From Flavobacteriales bacterium (GTDB taxonomy: Bacteria > Bacteroidota > Bacteroidia > NS11-12g > UBA9320), in assembly GCA_020635435.1 (NCBI GenBank), contig JACJZU010000004.1, positions 438,103 to 502,102 on the forward strand: DNA of 64,000 nt, read 5' to 3'. Below, piece by piece: positions 61,789-64,000 of this stretch. The notes beneath the pieces were generated by a model. The model saw nothing but the letters and a program-made list of their open reading frames with translations, ran no database searches and was not told the origin of the DNA. Position 1 is the first letter of the stretch; each line of letters opens with the position of its first letter. The position numbers and the translations under genes are program-made.

Positions 61789-62112
61789 ATGGCAAATAAG
61801 ACCCCGACTTTGTTGCCAAGGATTCAGCGCATATTGGAAGAACTTGGTGAGAATATACGATTGGCGCGTCTCAGAAGAAAATTGAGTACCATCCAAGTAG
61901 CGGAGCGTGCCGGGATGGGGCGGACTACTTTAGTGAAGATCGAGCAAGGACATCCGGGTGTTGGGATTGGTCAGTACTTGAATGTATTAAAAGTACTTGG
62001 CCTGGAGAAGGACTTTTTACTTGTAGCCAAGGATGATGAATTGGGTAGAAAATTACAAGATGCAAACTTGGAAACCGGTAAGCGAGCACCTAAAAGAAAT
62101 AAGCCATCATGA
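61789..62112 (+). CDS. hipB: HipB-like antitoxin (XRE helix-turn-helix)
   Basis: 107 residues. The helix-turn-helix spans about residues 22-75: NIRLARLRRKLSTIQVAERA, then GMGRTTLVKIEQGHPGVGIG, as in HipB-type Cro/CI regulators. The C-terminal tail (KRAPKRNKPS) is basic and may reach the toxin. HipB binds HipA and represses the operon. It overlaps hipA by 4 bases. Confidence 0.88.
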   Translation: MANKTPTLLPRIQRILEELGENIRLARLRRKLSTIQVAERAGMGRTTLVKIEQGHPGVGIGQYLNVLKVLGLEKDFLLVAKDDELGRKLQDANLETGKRAPKRNKPS

Positions 62113-63374
62113 GTAATAAAAGCTCTCGGAGAGATATATTCGTTTATGCCGGTTGGAAGGAAATAAACGGCCCTAGGCTTATGGGAGTGCTTCACTCTGA
62201 GCTGTTACGCGGTAAGGAGGTTTTTTCATTTGAATATGAACAGGCATGGTTGCAGGAAGACTTTTCCCAGGTTTTAGATCCTGATTTAGCCTTATACTCA
62301 GGACTGCACTTTCTGAGTGATGACAAAGCAAATTTTGGTGCTTTCCTGGATTCTTCACCTGATCGATGGGGTAGAATTCTCATGCGCAGACGGGAAGCAG
62401 CATTAGCTAGAAAGGAGGGGAGAACGGAGCGCAATCTATTCGAAACGGATTATTTACTGGGCGTATATGACGTTCATCGGATGGGTGGACTCCGTTTCAA
62501 ATTGTCTACGGATGGACCATTTTTAGATAACGACAAAGAAATGGCATCTCCGCCTTGGGCATCTATTCGGGAATTGGAACAAGTCAGTTTAAGGTTGGAG
62601 GATGAGAATGTGACGGACGATCCCGACTATCTTAAATGGTTGGATATGCTGGTGGCTCCTGGAAGTTCACTGGGTGGCGCAAGACCAAAAGCAAGTATCG
62701 TGGATGAACAGGGACATCTTTGGATTGCAAAGTTTCCAAGTGGCAGTGATCAATTTAATGTCGGAGCCTGGGAAATGGTAACCCAAGAGTTGGCGATGGC
62801 TGCCGGAATATATATGGCAGAATGTAGAGCACAAAAGTTTTCGAGCAAACACCACACTTTTTTAACTAAACGTTTCGATCGTACAGCCGACGGACGAAGA
62901 GTTCATTTCTCTTCGGCTATGACTATGCTTGGATTTATTGATGGCCAAGAAGGAGCCAGTTATCTGGATATTGTTGATTTTTTGACTACTTACGGAGGAA
63001 ATGTAGATGCTGATTTGGAAGAGCTTTGGCGAAGAATTGTTTTTAGTATCAGTGTATCGAATACTGATGACCATTTACGAAATCATGGTTTTATTCTGCA
63101 CCCTGAAGGCTGGGTGCTGTCTCCGGCCTACGATATCAACCCTGTTGAAACCGGGACAGGACTGAGTTTGAATATTTCAGATAATGACAATGCATTGGAT
63201 TTCCATTTGGTTATGGAGGTGGCCAAATTCTTTAGGTTGAATGAAGGGCGTGCTAACCGAATTTTGAAAGAAGTAACCAATACAGTTAAACACTGGAGAA
63301 GTGTTGCCAAAAAATGGGGTATTTCAAATAGTGAGTGTGAGCTTAAGTCCAGAGCCTTTAGGTTTTCTGAATAA
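62109..63374 (+). CDS. hipA: HipA-family Ser/Thr kinase toxin
   Basis: 421 residues. The N-terminal HipA domain is followed by a kinase-like C-terminal domain. Visible elements: the Gly-rich loop SSLGGARPKA near residue 195, the ATP-contacting Lys in LWIAKFPSG, the catalytic Asp320 in SNTDDHLRN and the Mg-binding Asp342 in PAYDINP. All active residues are intact. HipA of E. coli phosphorylates glutamyl-tRNA synthetase and induces persistence; the target of this homologue is unknown. The gene pair is bracketed by 15-bp direct repeats. Confidence 0.93.
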   Translation: MSNKSSRRDIFVYAGWKEINGPRLMGVLHSELLRGKEVFSFEYEQAWLQEDFSQVLDPDLALYSGLHFLSDDKANFGAFLDSSPDRWGRILMRRREAALARKEGRTERNLFETDYLLGVYDVHRMGGLRFKLSTDGPFLDNDKEMASPPWASIRELEQVSLRLEDENVTDDPDYLKWLDMLVAPGSSLGGARPKASIVDEQGHLWIAKFPSGSDQFNVGAWEMVTQELAMAAGIYMAECRAQKFSSKHHTFLTKRFDRTADGRRVHFSSAMTMLGFIDGQEGASYLDIVDFLTTYGGNVDADLEELWRRIVFSISVSNTDDHLRNHGFILHPEGWVLSPAYDINPVETGTGLSLNISDNDNALDFHLVMEVAKFFRLNEGRANRILKEVTNTVKHWRSVAKKWGISNSECELKSRAFRFSE

Positions 63375-63508
63375 TGTGGCATCTGCGCAACAATGGCGCA
63401 ACAGAACACACATGACTGAGCTGAAAAATGAGAACAAACTAAGCGAAAAAAAGTCCAATCTATTCTAAGATAATGGTTTAGGCTTCTTTCGTTTATTGAT
63501 GTTTGACA

Positions 63509-63523
63509 TTACTTTCCGATACA
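63509..63523 (-). other. Right direct repeat, mnmE-3'-end-like attachment site
   Basis: Identical to 61335-61349 over 15 bases. Read on the minus strand, this copy extends the likeness: the frame before CIGK-stop gives Phe, so it encodes FCIGK-stop, exactly the MnmE end. This copy is thus closer to an original attB and implies that mnmE itself would lie beyond the right edge of the window on the minus strand. Confidence 0.6.
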
Positions 63524-63561
63524 AAATATTTTAATTGCTTTTAACTTACTGTAAATCCGTA

Positions 63562-63594
63562 TGTTGCTAAAAGTGTAGAAACGTATTAGCAACA
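63562..63594. repeat. Inverted repeat next to the right attachment-like site
   Basis: TGTTGCTAA at 63562-63570 and TTAGCAACA at 63586-63594 are perfect 9-bp inverted repeats separated by 15 bases. TTAGCAACA also occurs at 61465-61473 beside the left repeat. This could be a recombinase or other protein binding site, or a weak hairpin. Confidence 0.5.
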
Positions 63595-63653
63595 AAAAAG
63601 GCTTAGGAATGTCAAACTAAGCGATAATAAAGGAAAAATAGAGGGGTACGGGC

Positions 63654-63686
63654 ATAAAAAAACCGCTCCACAAAGGAAGCGGTTTT
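63654..63686 (-). terminator. Rho-independent terminator of the DUF6266 gene
   Basis: AAAACCGCT (63659-63667) pairs with AGCGGTTTT (63678-63686) around a 10-base loop; read on the minus strand it ends in a run of seven T (63656-63662 are A on the plus strand). It lies about 20 bases after the stop of the minus-strand gene. Confidence 0.8.
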
Positions 63687-63706
63687 CAAGGAAAACACCA
63701 ATCGCT

Positions 63707-64000
63707 TTACGCAACTGTTACAGAGCCTAAATAAACGCTGTTGGCGACTTTAGTTCCGTCTTCTGATACAAAACCTAAGAAGACTTCAACGTCTTCTCCT
63801 GAGTACTCAGAAGGCACTGGAATGGTCGCTGATCCGGCAGACCTTGCTGGTCCCGCAGTGGTGAACACTGCTTCCCCTCGGGTAGTGTTCAAAAGAGCAA
63901 TCAGAGCCTTGTCTGTTGCTTGAGCACTTCCGCTTCCTGAATTGTCTGTCCAGGTTGCTTCTACGTTTCCAGCAGTTGGAGAAGTGGCTGCACCGTTGGC
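63707..64000 (-). CDS. DUF6266 family protein, C-terminal part (runs off window)
   Basis: The minus-strand frame is open from the right edge to a TAA at 63707-63709, giving 97 residues of C terminus. The pattern TDKALIALLNTTRGEAVF, ARSAGSATIPVP and DVEVFLGFVSEDGTKVANSV with the last line ending YLGSVTVA matches the end of DUF6266 proteins, a small Bacteroidota family of unknown function whose genes often occur in repeat-rich or island DNA. The start lies outside the window. Confidence 0.65.
   Translation of the reverse strand, partial: ANGAATSPTAGNVEATWTDNSGSGSAQATDKALIALLNTTRGEAVFTTAGPARSAGSATIPVPSEYSGEDVEVFLGFVSEDGTKVANSVYLGSVTVA

Larger units (their letters stand above)
63375..63653. other. 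Gene-free region holding the right boundary of the hipBA island
   Basis: No gene is seen. It contains two GCAACA-type motifs (63387-63393, 63398-63404), the right 15-bp repeat (63509-63523), a 10-bp inverted repeat GTTTGACATT (63501-63510) / AATGTCAAAC (63608-63617), and a 12-bp direct repeat CAAACTAAGCGA at 63435-63446 and 63613-63624. The density of short repeats fits a recombination site better than an ordinary spacer. Confidence 0.5.

Overview
The window looks like chromosomal DNA of a free-living member of the Bacteroidota, probably Flavobacteriales or a neighbour; this is inferred from gene content, not from a marker gene. The signs are four secreted proteins ending in a type IX secretion (T9SS) sorting domain, lipoproteins with Bacteroidota-type signal peptides, start codons without Shine-Dalgarno sequences, TAnnTTTG promoter boxes, a CzcA-type pump fused to its outer-membrane channel, and a DUF6266 protein. 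No rRNA, tRNA, CRISPR array, transposase or integrase was recognised.

Region 1 (1-12.2 kb) is the end of a surface-polysaccharide locus. A tight minus-strand operon makes a dTDP-3-acetamido-3,6-dideoxyhexose (fdtA, fdtC, fdtB) and continues into a CDP-glycerol-transferase-like enzyme and a PEP/pyruvate-binding protein cut by the window edge. Next come cysC-cysD-cysN (sulfate activation, with a very divergent CysC), a Wzx-like flippase, a DUF2142 membrane protein, a TPR protein and a divergent GT39-like membrane protein. Region 2 (12.2-18.2 kb) holds a TPR/adenylate cyclase receptor, two blocks of a ~113-bp tandem repeat enclosing a DUF1778/GNAT toxin-antitoxin pair, and recQ. Region 3 (18.4-36.4 kb) is metal and stress related: feoAB, an ars operon, a bestrophin, a lipoprotein-type KatG, a cyclophilin lipoprotein, a T9SS beta-helix protein, a CzcB/CzcA-TolC efflux system and a SOUL protein.

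Region 4 (36.5-49.7 kb) is the most interesting metabolic locus. Seven tightly spaced minus-strand genes encode two lamin-tail-domain surface proteins, a DcuC carrier, isoaspartyl dipeptidase, two OprO/P-like porins and an M14 carboxypeptidase. Opposite them is a MocR-type regulator in which the PLP-binding lysine is replaced by arginine; paired direct repeats lie between. The parts suggest uptake of aspartate- or isoaspartate-rich peptides. Downstream of the regulator are an esterase lipoprotein and an SLC13 carrier.

Region 5 (49.7-59.8 kb) carries a T9SS chitinase and a ~1,700-residue T9SS surface protein that share a two-cysteine repeat module, plus an alpha/beta hydrolase. Region 6 (59.8-64 kb) is accessory: simple repeats, unknown genes, and a hipBA module bracketed by exact 15-bp direct repeats that read as the 3' end of mnmE (C-I-G-K-stop), the kind of site used by SGI1-type islands. 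This is probably a small island or part of an island array, followed by a truncated DUF6266 gene.
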